Positions 16,185-26,200 of a stretch of DNA of 64,000 bases are shown here, piece after piece; position 1 is the first letter of the stretch, and each line of letters starts with the position of its first letter. The position numbers and the translations under genes are program-made. This DNA comes from Hydrogenophaga sp. (GTDB lineage: Bacteria; Pseudomonadota; Gammaproteobacteria; Burkholderiales; Burkholderiaceae_C). The notes under the pieces are model-generated. The model had not been told where the DNA came from, ran no database searches, and was given only the letters and a program-made list of their open reading frames with translations. Where the stretch lies: contig NZ_JAHCKK010000003.1 of assembly GCF_026125825.1 (NCBI RefSeq), positions 1 to 64,000 on the forward strand, written 5' to 3'.

Positions 16185-17321
16185 ATGAACGCCCCTCCCA
16201 CGATTCCGTTGAGCGTGCAGCGCACCATCGAGCAGGCCCTGGCCCGCGCCGGGCTGGGCGCCGGCCCGGGCCCGCTGCTGGGCGTCACCGACACCAGCCG
16301 CCCGGCGCGGGCCAGCGCCGGCCTGGCTGGCGCGTTCGCCCCGCAGCAGCCGGCCGCGCCGGCACGGGCCGCAGGCCATGAGGCGGTCATCGACGTCGTC
16401 GCGCGCGAGTCCGGCGAACAAGGCCGCGCGCCCGAACCGGGTGTGGCGCGGGGCGAGGGCCGGTTCCTGCGCCGCAGCTTCAGCCATGCCGTTGGATCGC
16501 GCGACTACAAGCTCTACGTGCCTGCCGGGCGCGCCGGCGCAGGCCAGGCCGCGCCCCTGCCGCTGGTGGTGATGCTGCACGGCTGCACGCAGTCGGCGGA
16601 CGATTTCGCCGCCGGCACGCAGATGAACCGCCTGGCCGACGCCCACGGTTGCCTGGTGGTCTACCCCGAGCAGCCGGCGGGCGCCAATCCCTCGCGCTGC
16701 TGGAACTGGTTCCGGGCCGAGGACCAGGGGCGTGAGGGCGGCGAGCCGGCCCTCATTGCCGGCATCGTGCGGGCCGTGGCGGCCGAGCACGCGGTGGACA
16801 TGCGCCGCATCTTCGTGGCGGGACTTTCCGCCGGCGCGGCCATGGCGGTGATCCTGGGCGAGACCCATCCCGATCTGTTCGCCGCCGTGGGGGTGCACTC
16901 GGGCCTGCCCTACCGCAGTGCGAGCGACATCCCTTCCGCGCTGGCCGCGATGAAGGGCCGGGGCGCCGCCACCCCGCCGCCCACCGGACGGGCCGTGCCC
17001 ACCATCGTCTTCCACGGCGACCGCGACCACACCGTGCAGGCGCGCAATGGCCAGCGTGTGGTCGAACACGCCGCCCAGGCCCATGGCCCGCAAGGGCTGC
17101 GGGTCCACACCGACACGGCCACCGTGCCTGGCGGCCGGCGCTACACCCGCACCGTGCATGCCGACGCTTCGGGCCGGCCCCGGGTGGAGTGGTGGACCCT
17201 GCACGGCGCCGGCCACGCCTGGTCGGGCGGACATGCATCGGGGTCGTACACCGATGGCAGCGGCCCCGATGCCTCGGCCGAGATGCTGCGCTTCTTCCTG
17301 GCGCAGGCCCCCGCGCCATGA
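16185..17321 (+). CDS. PHB-depolymerase-family esterase
   Basis: A 378-residue alpha/beta hydrolase of the esterase_PHB family, which covers poly(3-hydroxybutyrate) depolymerases and feruloyl/acetyl esterases. Motifs in order: MLHGCTQSADDFAAGTQMN (oxyanion region), YPEQP, nucleophile Ser in GLSAGAAM, Asp in FHGDRDHTV, and His in HGAGHAWSGG. The first 100 residues are Ala/Gly/Pro-rich with no clear signal peptide, which favours an intracellular enzyme. Start 16185 is the first ATG after the regulator stop. Its stop overlaps the start of the next gene. The exact ester is not determinable from sequence. Confidence 0.88.
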   Translation: MNAPPTIPLSVQRTIEQALARAGLGAGPGPLLGVTDTSRPARASAGLAGAFAPQQPAAPARAAGHEAVIDVVARESGEQGRAPEPGVARGEGRFLRRSFSHAVGSRDYKLYVPAGRAGAGQAAPLPLVVMLHGCTQSADDFAAGTQMNRLADAHGCLVVYPEQPAGANPSRCWNWFRAEDQGREGGEPALIAGIVRAVAAEHAVDMRRIFVAGLSAGAAMAVILGETHPDLFAAVGVHSGLPYRSASDIPSALAAMKGRGAATPPPTGRAVPTIVFHGDRDHTVQARNGQRVVEHAAQAHGPQGLRVHTDTATVPGGRRYTRTVHADASGRPRVEWWTLHGAGHAWSGGHASGSYTDGSGPDASAEMLRFFLAQAPAP

Positions 17322-17983
17322 CGCCGCCGCGCCCTCGCGCCTCGCTGGCCGCGCGCGCCGGCCTGTTGCTGGCCCGCTTCGACGGCGCGGTGATGCGCGT
17401 CGAACCGGTGCGTCCCATCGCCGGGCAGGCGCTTGCTTGCCAGGCCCCGGCCACCTGGGCGGCCCTGCAGGCCTGGTGCCGCAGCGGCGCGCACTTTGCG
17501 GTGGCCACGCTCCTGCAGGGACCGCCGGCCCGGCGCGATGGCCTGGTCGAGGCCTTCTCGCGCGAGCTCGACGGCAGCAATCAGCTCGCCGCCGCCGGTG
17601 GCCGGTTGGCGGGCCTGCTGCTGCGCCTGCGCGTCAAGGCCCGCGACGCGATGTGGTGGCGCGCGCGCCAGCCCGCGGACCCGTGGGATGCCGGCTACCT
17701 GATCGGCGACCTGCAGGCGCTGCGGCTGTTCCGGCCGCGCCGCGCCACCTTGATGGTGGCGCAGGCGACGCTGGAGGAGGCCGTGCTGCGCGAGGCGGTG
17801 CAGATCCTGTCCGCCCACAGCGCCGGCTTTCAGCACCCGGTGCGGCTGCTGCTGCTGGGCCGCAGCATCGACGCACGGGCCTGGTCCAGCACCCCGAGCA
17901 GTTCCGAGGCCATCACCGAGATCGCCTGGTCGTGGGAGGCTGGCCCGTCCGCGAGCGCCTCCACGGCCAGCGCCAGCCGGTAG
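17318..17983 (+). CDS. Unknown protein coupled to the esterase
   Basis: A 221-residue, Ala/Arg/Leu-rich cytoplasmic protein with no recognised domain. The ATG at 17318 overlaps the esterase TGA, so expression is coupled. Visible features are a Trp-rich centre (AMWWRARQPADPWDAGYL), a helical Leu-rich region and a Ser/Ala-rich tail. A role beside the esterase (polymer-granule binding or regulation) is only inferred from position. It ends 60 bases before a convergent exporter gene. Confidence 0.6.
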   Translation: MTPPRPRASLAARAGLLLARFDGAVMRVEPVRPIAGQALACQAPATWAALQAWCRSGAHFAVATLLQGPPARRDGLVEAFSRELDGSNQLAAAGGRLAGLLLRLRVKARDAMWWRARQPADPWDAGYLIGDLQALRLFRPRRATLMVAQATLEEAVLREAVQILSAHSAGFQHPVRLLLLGRSIDARAWSSTPSSSEAITEIAWSWEAGPSASASTASASR

Positions 17984-18043
17984 GCCCGTTCCAGGGCCTC
18001 GGCCAGTGCCAGTGCGTCGGGGCCGGGGGACATCCAAGGGGGC

Positions 18044-18784
18044 CTACAGGGCGCGCGCCAGCATGAGCGCGCCCAGCGCGAGGAACACGCTGTAGAGCGC
18101 GCGCTGGAACACCAGGATCGGCAGGCGCTGGCGCAGCAGCGAGCCGAACCGCAGCCCGGCGAAGGCCGCCCCCAGCGCGATGGCGTGGCCGGTCAGCGGC
18201 ACCGCCGCGCCGCTGAGCACCGCCAGCGGCCCCAGCCGCACGGCCAGCGCCAGCGTGGCCACCAGAAAACTCAGGCCCAGGGCCTGGATCATCGCGTCCT
18301 TCTCCAGCCGCAGCGACTGCAGGTACGGGACCATGGGCATCACGAACACCCCGGTGGCGGCGGTGAGCAGACCCGAGAGCGCGCCGGCCACGCCGCCCAG
18401 GGGGCGTTCGAACCGCCCCGGCCCACGCAGTGCGGGCCGGGCCAGCCCCCACACGCCGTAGGCCACCAGCACCCCGCCCAGCGCGGCGCGTGCGCCCGCG
18501 CCCGCGCTGCCGAGATCGGGCAGCGGGCTCCACACCGTGGCCACCGCGAGCATCAGCCACAGGGGCCACAGGCGGCGCGCCAGGGCTCGGGCGTGCGGCC
18601 CGATGCATTGGGCGATGTTCGTCAACAGCGAAGGCAGCAGCATCAGCGTGGCCGCCGTGGCCGTCGGCATGAACAGGCCGAGCAGCGCGACGGAGAAGGT
18701 GGGCAGGCCCATGCCGGAAACGCCTTTGACCGCACCGGCAGCGAGGAACACGACGGCAATCAGCCCGAGCAGCAGAAGATCCAT
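18044..18784 (-). CDS. TSUP/TauE-SafE family anion exporter
   Basis: A 246-residue inner-membrane protein with about eight helices of the TauE/SafE (DUF81) family, which move sulfite, sulfoacetate or related organic anions. Two half-repeats each hold a Gly-rich helix: AAGAVKGVSGMGLPTFSV and LLTAATGVFVMPMVPYLQ. The start MDLLLLG at 18784 is preferred because the upstream extension is a basic non-membrane stretch. It lies divergent from a LysR regulator 83 bases away, which is its likely activator. A second family member lies at 48363-49124. Confidence 0.87.
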   Translation of the reverse strand: MDLLLLGLIAVVFLAAGAVKGVSGMGLPTFSVALLGLFMPTATAATLMLLPSLLTNIAQCIGPHARALARRLWPLWLMLAVATVWSPLPDLGSAGAGARAALGGVLVAYGVWGLARPALRGPGRFERPLGGVAGALSGLLTAATGVFVMPMVPYLQSLRLEKDAMIQALGLSFLVATLALAVRLGPLAVLSGAAVPLTGHAIALGAAFAGLRFGSLLRQRLPILVFQRALYSVFLALGALMLARAL

Positions 18785-18830
18785 GGGGCTGCATGCTGCG
18801 GCCGCTGGCGCGGCCTGTCCATCGCGCATT

Positions 18831-18849
18831 GGCGGAGGTATCCTTCGCC
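18831..18849. promoter_or_regulatory. Candidate LysR operator between the TSUP and LysR genes
   Basis: GGCGGAGG-TAT-CCTTCGCC is an inverted repeat with one mismatch, 19 bases upstream of the regulator start and 47 bases from the exporter start. Such positions are typical of LysR autoregulatory sites; the high GC lowers confidence. Confidence 0.35.
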
Positions 18850-18867
18850 GATGCCGGAGGATTGCCC

Positions 18868-19785
18868 ATGACCGCCCCGCGAGCCGCGCCCACCTACCGT
18901 GTCGACCCATTCGACCTGCGCCTGTTCGCCGCCGTCGTGGAGCACGGCTCCATCACCGCCGGGGCGCGTCACATTCATCTCTCGCTGGCGGCCGCGAGCG
19001 CGCGGCTGCAGCAGTTGGAGCACGCGCTGGGCGCCACGCTCCTGCGGCGCTCCAAGCAGGGCGTGCGAACCACCGACGCCGGCCGCACCCTGCTGCTGCA
19101 CGCGGCGCGTCTGCAACGCGGCATGGAGGCGCTGCACGCCGACATGGCGGCCCACGCCCACGGGGTGCGCAGCACGGTGCGCGTGGTCTGCAACACCGCC
19201 GCCATGACCGAGCACCTGCCGGCCCTGCTGGGCCGCTTCCTGGTCGAGCACCCGGACTTCGACGTGGACCTGCGCGAACTCAGCAGCCTGGACGCGCTGC
19301 TCGGCATGCGCCAGGAGCAGGCCGACATCGGCATCGTCTCCGACCACGTGGGCACCGAAGGGCTGAACACGCGGCTGTTTCGCCAGGACCGGCTGGTGGC
19401 GGTGATCCCCCGGGCGGGTGCGCGCGGTGGGCGCCGGCCGCTGCCCTTCGTCGACCTGCTCGAGCGCCCCTTCGTCGGACTGCCCGCGCAGAGTGGGCTC
19501 AGCCGCCTGCTGCATGAGCAGGCCTTGCAGCACGGCCGCGGCCTGCACCACCGCGTGCGGGTGCGCGGGCTGGACGCCGTGATGCAGCTGGTGGGCGACG
19601 GCGTGGGCGTGGCGGTGGTGCCCCAGGCCACGGCGCAGCGCCTGGCCAGCGAGCGGGTGGTGATGCGCCCGCTCAGCGACCCCTGGGCCACGCGGCGCTT
19701 GCTGCTGTGCACGGCAGGCGAGGCCCTGCCCGGTGCGGGCGCAGCCGCCCTGCACGCCTTTCTGGCCCGCCAGGCCGACGCGTAG
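18868..19785 (+). CDS. LysR-family transcriptional regulator
   Basis: A 305-residue LysR regulator. Its N-terminal HTH reads DLRLFAAVVEHGSITAGARHIHLSLAAASARLQQLEHALGATLLRRS. The C-terminal half is the substrate-binding fold with the FVGLPAQSGLSRLLHEQA and GDGVGVAVVPQ segments. This subgroup often sits divergent to TauE/SafE permeases, as here. The start MTAPRAAP at 18868 is preferred to 18793. It ends before a strong terminator and the AT-rich control region of the surface-protein operon. Confidence 0.9.
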   Translation: MTAPRAAPTYRVDPFDLRLFAAVVEHGSITAGARHIHLSLAAASARLQQLEHALGATLLRRSKQGVRTTDAGRTLLLHAARLQRGMEALHADMAAHAHGVRSTVRVVCNTAAMTEHLPALLGRFLVEHPDFDVDLRELSSLDALLGMRQEQADIGIVSDHVGTEGLNTRLFRQDRLVAVIPRAGARGGRRPLPFVDLLERPFVGLPAQSGLSRLLHEQALQHGRGLHHRVRVRGLDAVMQLVGDGVGVAVVPQATAQRLASERVVMRPLSDPWATRRLLLCTAGEALPGAGAAALHAFLARQADA

Positions 19786-19822
19786 ACCGGCCGCAGCACC
19801 GCGCTTCGCGCATCGGCCATCG

Positions 19823-19860
19823 CGCCGGGGCCTCCGAGAGGGGGCCCCGGCGTTCTTTTT
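19823..19860 (+). terminator. Strong terminator after LysR gene
   Basis: CGCCGGGGCC (19823-19832) pairs perfectly with GGCCCCGGCG (19843-19852), then TTCTTTTT. It insulates the downstream control region from the regulator gene. Confidence 0.85.
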
Positions 19861-20294
19861 GGCGCCGCCAGCCTCCATTCCGCCCATGACCGTTGGTCGG
19901 ATGATCGTTTAACAATCTTTTAACTAATTCGCACCTAATCTAAGTTAGCAAGCACACACGTTTGCTATGGAATATAGAGCGGCTGTTTTCCGCAACCTCG
20001 TCGATGAATTGTTAAAAATTCAATAAAAACAACAATCTATTAACAATCGACGAAGGTAATCCCAGGCGATTTGCCTAACGCACTTTGTTCGAATCATGAC
20101 TTTTAACGCACTAATTGAGTCGTGAATCTGTAACAAATCGCGTGTATCGATACATTACACGCCTGTAACCAAATGCACTGACGCGCCGCGGAGCCCGTCC
20201 GCAGCAGCGGGTGCGATGGCGTTTCAGGTCCACCGGGCCGGGCGCCCCAAGGGACACGCGACCTGCGTTCGCGTGCCGCTCAGAGGGAAACAAC
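19861..20294 (+). promoter_or_regulatory. AT-rich control region of the surface-protein operon
   Basis: No gene is seen here. About 19905-20170 is markedly AT-rich against a very GC-rich background. Repeats seen: TTAACAATC at 19909-19917 and 20040-20048 with the inverse ATTGTTAA at 20008-20015; TAACGCACT at 20076-20084 and 20104-20112; a stem GCGTGTA (20140-20146) / TACACGC (20156-20162) enclosing the palindrome GTATCGATAC (20144-20153), flanked by TGTAAC on both sides (20129 and 20164). The last 120 bases return to high GC and hold the leader and a GAGGGA ribosome site at 20283. Which repeats bind a regulator is unknown; no firm promoter boxes were assigned. Confidence 0.6.
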
Positions 20295-23200
20295 ATGCTT
20301 CGATTTTTTGCACGTGGCCAGGCCACGGGTCAGGGCGCGCCTGCGCGTTTGCCAGCCATCCTGCGCGGGCTCGCCCTTGGCGCGGCGGCCACGGTGTTTT
20401 CGGTGGGCGCGGCCCACGCGAGCCTGGTGGTGAGCCAGGCGGTGAGCGCCAGCACGATCGCGGTGGGCGAGCGCACCCGGCTGACCATCACCATCAGCAA
20501 CAGCGACACGCAGGAAGACAACGCCTCGCTGACCAACACGCTGCCGCCGCAGCTGCGCTTTTATCCCGCAGGCCACCCGGGCCACGTGGCGCCCACGAGC
20601 ACCTGCGCGGGCGCGGCGATCAACCTGGGCGCGGGCCCCGGGGGCGTCGACCGCCTTGAGGTCACCGGTTTCAGCATCCCGCCTCATGTCGGCGGCGTGG
20701 ACGGCAGCTGCACGATCTCGGTGGACCTCACCTCCTACGACGGCGGCGGCACCTGGGACAACGTGATCAACGCCGGCGACCTCGCGCCGGCCGCGGTCTC
20801 GGGCGCGACGCAGAGTGTGGCCGTCACCGAGCTGCGCAACCCCACGGTGGCCAAGGACCTGGGCGGCGCCACGCTCACCCAGGGCCTCTCGCGCACCGCG
20901 ACGCTCACGCTGAGCAACCCCAACAGCGCGTACAACATCCCCCTGACCAGCTTCACCGACAACCTGCCCTCGAACCTGCAGGTCACCGGCCTGGTCTCCA
21001 ACACCTGTGGCGGCACGCCCGGCTTCACGGCCGGCAGCGTCACGCTCACCGGCGGCGCGATCCCCGCCGGCTCGCCCGGCACCTGCCAGCTGCGCTTCAC
21101 GGTGCTGGGCGTGCTGCCGGCCGGCACCGCCTCGCAGGCGGGCGCCAACAGCCTGCCTGCCGGGGCCTTGGGCAACACGCGTGGCCTGACCTCGCCCGCG
21201 GTCACCACCCCCATCACGGTCAACAGCCCGATCACCGTGGCCAAAGGCTTCTCGGTCACGCCGCTGACCGCAGGCGCCGACTCGCTGATGACGGTGCGCA
21301 TCGGCAACAACAGCGCCGCCGCGCTGACCAACGTCGGCCTGAGCGACACGACCGCGGGCGCGCGCTGGCCCGCTGCGCTGAACAACACCGGCGCCATCGG
21401 CGCGGCCCAGCTCAATGGCTGCGGCGCGGGCGCAACGCTGGTGGCCGGTGCCGGGGGGCAGGGCTTCGTGCTCGCCGGGGCTGAGATCGCCAGCGGCGGG
21501 GAATGCCGCATCCAGTTCAACGTGACCTCCACCACCACGGGCACGCACACCAACGCGCTGCCCGGCGGCGCGGTGAGCAACGCGCAGGGCTTCACCTCGC
21601 CCGCGAGCTCGGCACCGATCGAGGTGCGCGACAACGCGCTCACCGTCGCCAAGTCGATCGTCCCGAACACCGTCGCCCCCGGCGACGTGGCCCTGTTCTC
21701 GGTGGCGATCACCTCGTTCAGCCTCGCGCCGCAGACCAGCGTGAACTTCACCGACACCCTCGCTCGCGGGCATGTGTTCGTGGACGCGGGCAGCGGCGGC
21801 ATCACGCCCGTCATCAACGGCGGTTGCACCTTTGCCGCTGGCGTGCCGATGCCGGCGCCGCTGGCCACCGCGCCGGGCTTCAGCATCCATTTCCCCGGCG
21901 CGGCGCCGGGCGGCACCACCTGCGTGGTGAGCTTCACCGCGCGCGTGCCGGCCAACGCCGTGCCGGGCACCACGCTCACCAACGGCAGCTTCAACGCCGG
22001 CAACGGCACGGTCTCGGGCACGTCGGGGGCGGTGAGCCTCACGGCGGTCAACCCTCTGGTGGTCACCAAGACCTTTGACGGCGTGACCGCGCGCCAGCGC
22101 TTCCAGGGCGCGCCCTCGGTGGCGCAGATCGAGCTGACCAACAACAACTTCTCGCCGCTGGCGGGCCTGAACTTCACCGACACGCTGCCCGCCGGTCTGC
22201 GCGTGGCCGACCCGGCCAACGCCACCACCACCTGCGGCGGCAGCGTCAGCGCCAACCCCGGTGATGCCTCCTTCTCCCTCAGTGGCGGCAGCCTGCCCGC
22301 GCGCGCGGGCACCAGCCCCTTCGCGCCCGGCCAGTGCAGCGTGCGCGTGAACGTGGTCGGCGGCACCATCGGCGTGCACACCAACAGCATCCCGGCCTAC
22401 GATGGCAGCAACGCGGGCGCCACCGTCAGCGCCACCGGCACCGTGGGGAACGTGCCCGGCACGACGGTGCGCAACCTCAACGCCACGGCCGCCACGCTGG
22501 AGTACCTGCCTGCGCTGACCGTGGCCAAGACCTTCCTGACCAACCCGGTGCAGGCGGGGGGCACCAGCCGCGTGCGCATCACGCTGGGCAACACCGGCAA
22601 TGGCCAGCTCACGGGCGTGCGCGCCACCGATGCGCTGGCCGGCACCGGCCTCACGCTCGCGACCCCGGCCAAGGCCAGCACCACCTGCGCCGGAGCGGTG
22701 GTGCTCAGCGCGCCCGATGGCGGCAACACCGCCTCGATCAGCGGCGCGACCATCGCGGGCGGCACCAGCTGCGACTTCCTGTTCGACGTGCTGAGCACCA
22801 GCAGCTCGCCCTCGGTCAACACGCTCGCGCCCGGCGCCGTCACGGCCGACGGCGGCGTGGCCAACACCCACCCGACATCCGCCACGCTGAACAAAGTCAG
22901 CAGCCGCGTGAACCTCACCAAGAGCTTCGCGCCCACGTCCATCGCCGGCCCGGGCAGCGTCTCGCGCCTGACCATCGTCATCGACAACACCACCGCCACC
23001 GCGCTGACCGAACTCGCGCTGGCCGACAACATGCCCCCCGGCATGGTGGTCGGCGTGGTGCCCAACGCCAGCACCACCTGCCCGGGCGGCAGCGTGGAGG
23101 CCGCAAGCGGCACCCGCCTGGTGCGCCTGAGCGGCGGCACGCTCGCCGGCAACGCGAGCTGCACGGTGTCGGTGGACATCACCTCCAGCGTCGTGGGCAC

Positions 23201-26200
23201 GCTCAACAACACCCTGCCGGCCGGTGCGATCACCAACACGCAGGGCGTGACCAACACCAACCCCTTCACCGCCAACCTCGGTGCGCTCGCGGGCATGGGC
23301 GTGGAGAAACACTTCGAGCCCTCCGCCGTGGCGGCGGGCCAGCCCGCGCGCCTGGTGATCCAGGTGCGCAACTCGCTGCCGCAGGCCCTCACCAACATCT
23401 CCGCCACCGACAACCTGCCCGCCGGCATGGTCGTGGCCACCCCGGCCAACGCCAGCACCACCTGCGCGGGAGCGGTGATCACCGCCGTCGGTGACAAGGT
23501 CTCCTTCCGGGGTGCGCAGCTGCCCATGGGCCCCAGCGTCTGCGAGGTGCGCGTCAACGTGGTCGTGCCGGTCGCGGGCGCCTACGTCAACACCATGCCA
23601 GGCGGCACCGTGATCGCCAATGACGGCGCGGTGACCAACCCGCAGCCCGGCCCCAGTGCCACGCTGCACGTGCTGCAGCCGCCCACCGTCGCCAAGGCCT
23701 TCGCGCAGGGCACCGTGGCGCCCGGCGTGCCCAACCGCCTCACGGTGACCCTCAGCAACCCCAACGCCGCGCAGGCCTTGACCGGCGTCGCGCTGCGCGA
23801 CGCGCTGCCCGCCGGCCTGTTCGTCGCGCAGGTGCCCAACGCCTCGACCACCTGCGCCGGCGGCACGGTGAGCGCCGTCGCCTCGGCCGACAGCGCCCAG
23901 ATCGCCGGCGCCACGGTGCCGGCCGGCGGCTCGTGCAGCTTTGCCTTCGACACCGTCTCCAACGTGCCGGGCCTGTACACCAACACCATCCCCGCCGGTG
24001 CGATCACCAGCAACGAAGGCGTGAGCAACCCCGACCCGGCGAGCGCACCCGTGCGCGTGCTCGAGCCGCCCACGGTGGTCAAGGCCTTCGTGCCACCGAG
24101 CATCTCGCCCAACGGCGTGTCCCGCCTGACCATCACGCTGGGCAATGCCAACCCGGCGGCCCAGACCCTGGCGCAGGCGCTGGACGACATGCTGCCGGCC
24201 GGCGTGCTGGTCGCGCCCACGCCGGCCATCGGCGGCACCTGCAGCACCGGCTCGGTCACGGCCGCGGCTGGCACGGCGCTGGTGCGCTACGCCAGCGGCG
24301 CGAGCATCCCGCCAGGCGGCTGCACGATCTCGGTGGACGTGACGGCCGCCGTGGCCGGCACCTACCCCAACCGCATCCTGGCCGGCGCGCTGCGCACCGA
24401 CGCAGGCAGCAACCCCACGCCGGCCGAGGCGCCCCTGGTGGTCAGCCCGCTGGGCTCGATCTCGGGCCGCATCTACCTCGATGCCAACAACGACGGCGCC
24501 TTCACCGCGGGTGAAGCGCCTCTGGCCGGCCAGGCGGTGAGCCTGCTGCGCGCCAGCGACGGCCAGGTGCTGCAGAAGACCACCACCGATGCGGGCGGCT
24601 TCTACGTGTTCAGCGGTCTGGCGGATTCCGCCACGCTGGGCTCGGCCTACACGGTGCGCTACCTGCGCTCGGGCAGCGACTCGGTGGGCGGCAGCGCGCT
24701 GGCGCCATCGAATGCGCTCAACGCGTCGAGCCGCAGCTACCAGGCCCGTGTGACCGGCGCCACCGCCGCCGAAGCCAGCCTGGTGGGCGGCACCGGCCAG
24801 GTGGCCACGCCTTCGGTGGACGCCGCGAACGCGGTGTCGTTGCGCAGCGGCATCCGGCTCGACGCGGCCGGCGGCAACGTCGCCAGCTCGGTGGGCAACC
24901 ATTTTGGTGAACTGCGGGCGTCCGAGATCGCCGGCCAGGTCTACCGGGACGACAACCACAACGGCGTGCGCAACGGCACCGAACCCGGCCTGGCGGGCGT
25001 GCAGATCACGCTCGTGGGCGTGGACGACCGGGGCAACCCGGTCTCGCTGAGCACCACCACCGACGCCAACGGCCTCTACCGCTTCGCCGACCTGCGGCCC
25101 AGCTGCAGCCCGCTGGCGGCCCCGGCCTGCCCGGGCTACGTGGTCACGCAGGGCGCGCAGCCCGCCGGCACGGTCAACGGCATTCCCTCGGCCGGCACGG
25201 TCAACGACCTGGGTTCGGGCGGCGCCACCGGCACCGCCGGCACCGCGTCGAACAACGCGCCCGCCATCGCCCACGGCGCGCCGGCCTACAGCATCCCGGC
25301 CGGCACCAGCCGCATTGCCGGCATCGTGCTGCCGCCCAACGCCCGCTCGGCCGGCAACAACTTCGGCGAGATCGGCAACGACCGCAGCATCAGCGGCCGC
25401 GTCTTCACCGACGCCAACGGCGACGGCGTCTTCAACGGCGGCGATGCCGGCGTGGGCAGCGGCGCCAGCGGCGCGAACAACCAGCCCCAGACCCTCACGC
25501 TGACCGGCAACGACCTCGGCGGCAACCCGGTGTCGATCACCACCACCACCGACGCCTCGGGCCAGTACAGCTTCACCGGGGTCCCGCCCGGCACCAGCTA
25601 CACCGTGACCTGCACCAGCTGCGCCCCCCCGGCGGGTTTCATCAACAGCACCACACCGCTGGCCTGGCCCGGCAGCACCGGGGGGGCGGCGGGCGGGACC
25701 CAGGCCGTGCCGGCGATCACCGGCATCGACCTCAGCGGCGTGAAGACCGCATCGATGGACAACCACTTCACCAAGACCCTGCCCGGCAGCCAGATCTCGG
25801 GTGTCGTCTACTTCGACCCCGACAACAGCGGCGGCGTGTTCACGCCCGACGACCAGCCGGTGCCCGGGCGCACCCTGGAGCTGCGCGACCAGGCGAGCAA
25901 CTCGCTGATCGCCACCACCACCACCGACGCCAGCGGCGCCTACAGCTTCGTCGGCCTGCCGGTGGGCAACTACCGCGTGCTCATGCCGGCCCTGCCGGCG
26001 GGCACCACCCACGGCATCACCAGCGCGGGCACGCTGGCGGGCGCACCCAACGGGACGCCCAGCGCGCCCGGCGCGTCCCCCGCGTCCATCGCCAGCATCA
26101 CCGTGGCCGCGAACCAGAGCACGGCGAACCACAACTTCCCGCTGGTCGCCAACATCCAGGTCGCCGGCCGCGTCTACGAAGACCGCGACTTCGACGGCCA

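Noticed and set aside
20085-20096. TTGTTCGAATC, which looks like a tRNA T-loop and could mark an attachment site
   Set aside because: No acceptor stem, anticodon arm or CCA end is present around it, and no integrase gene lies in the window.
20440-24445. Regular repeats resembling a CRISPR array
   Set aside because: Units are about 390 bases, in frame and protein-coding, not short repeats with unique spacers; no cas genes.
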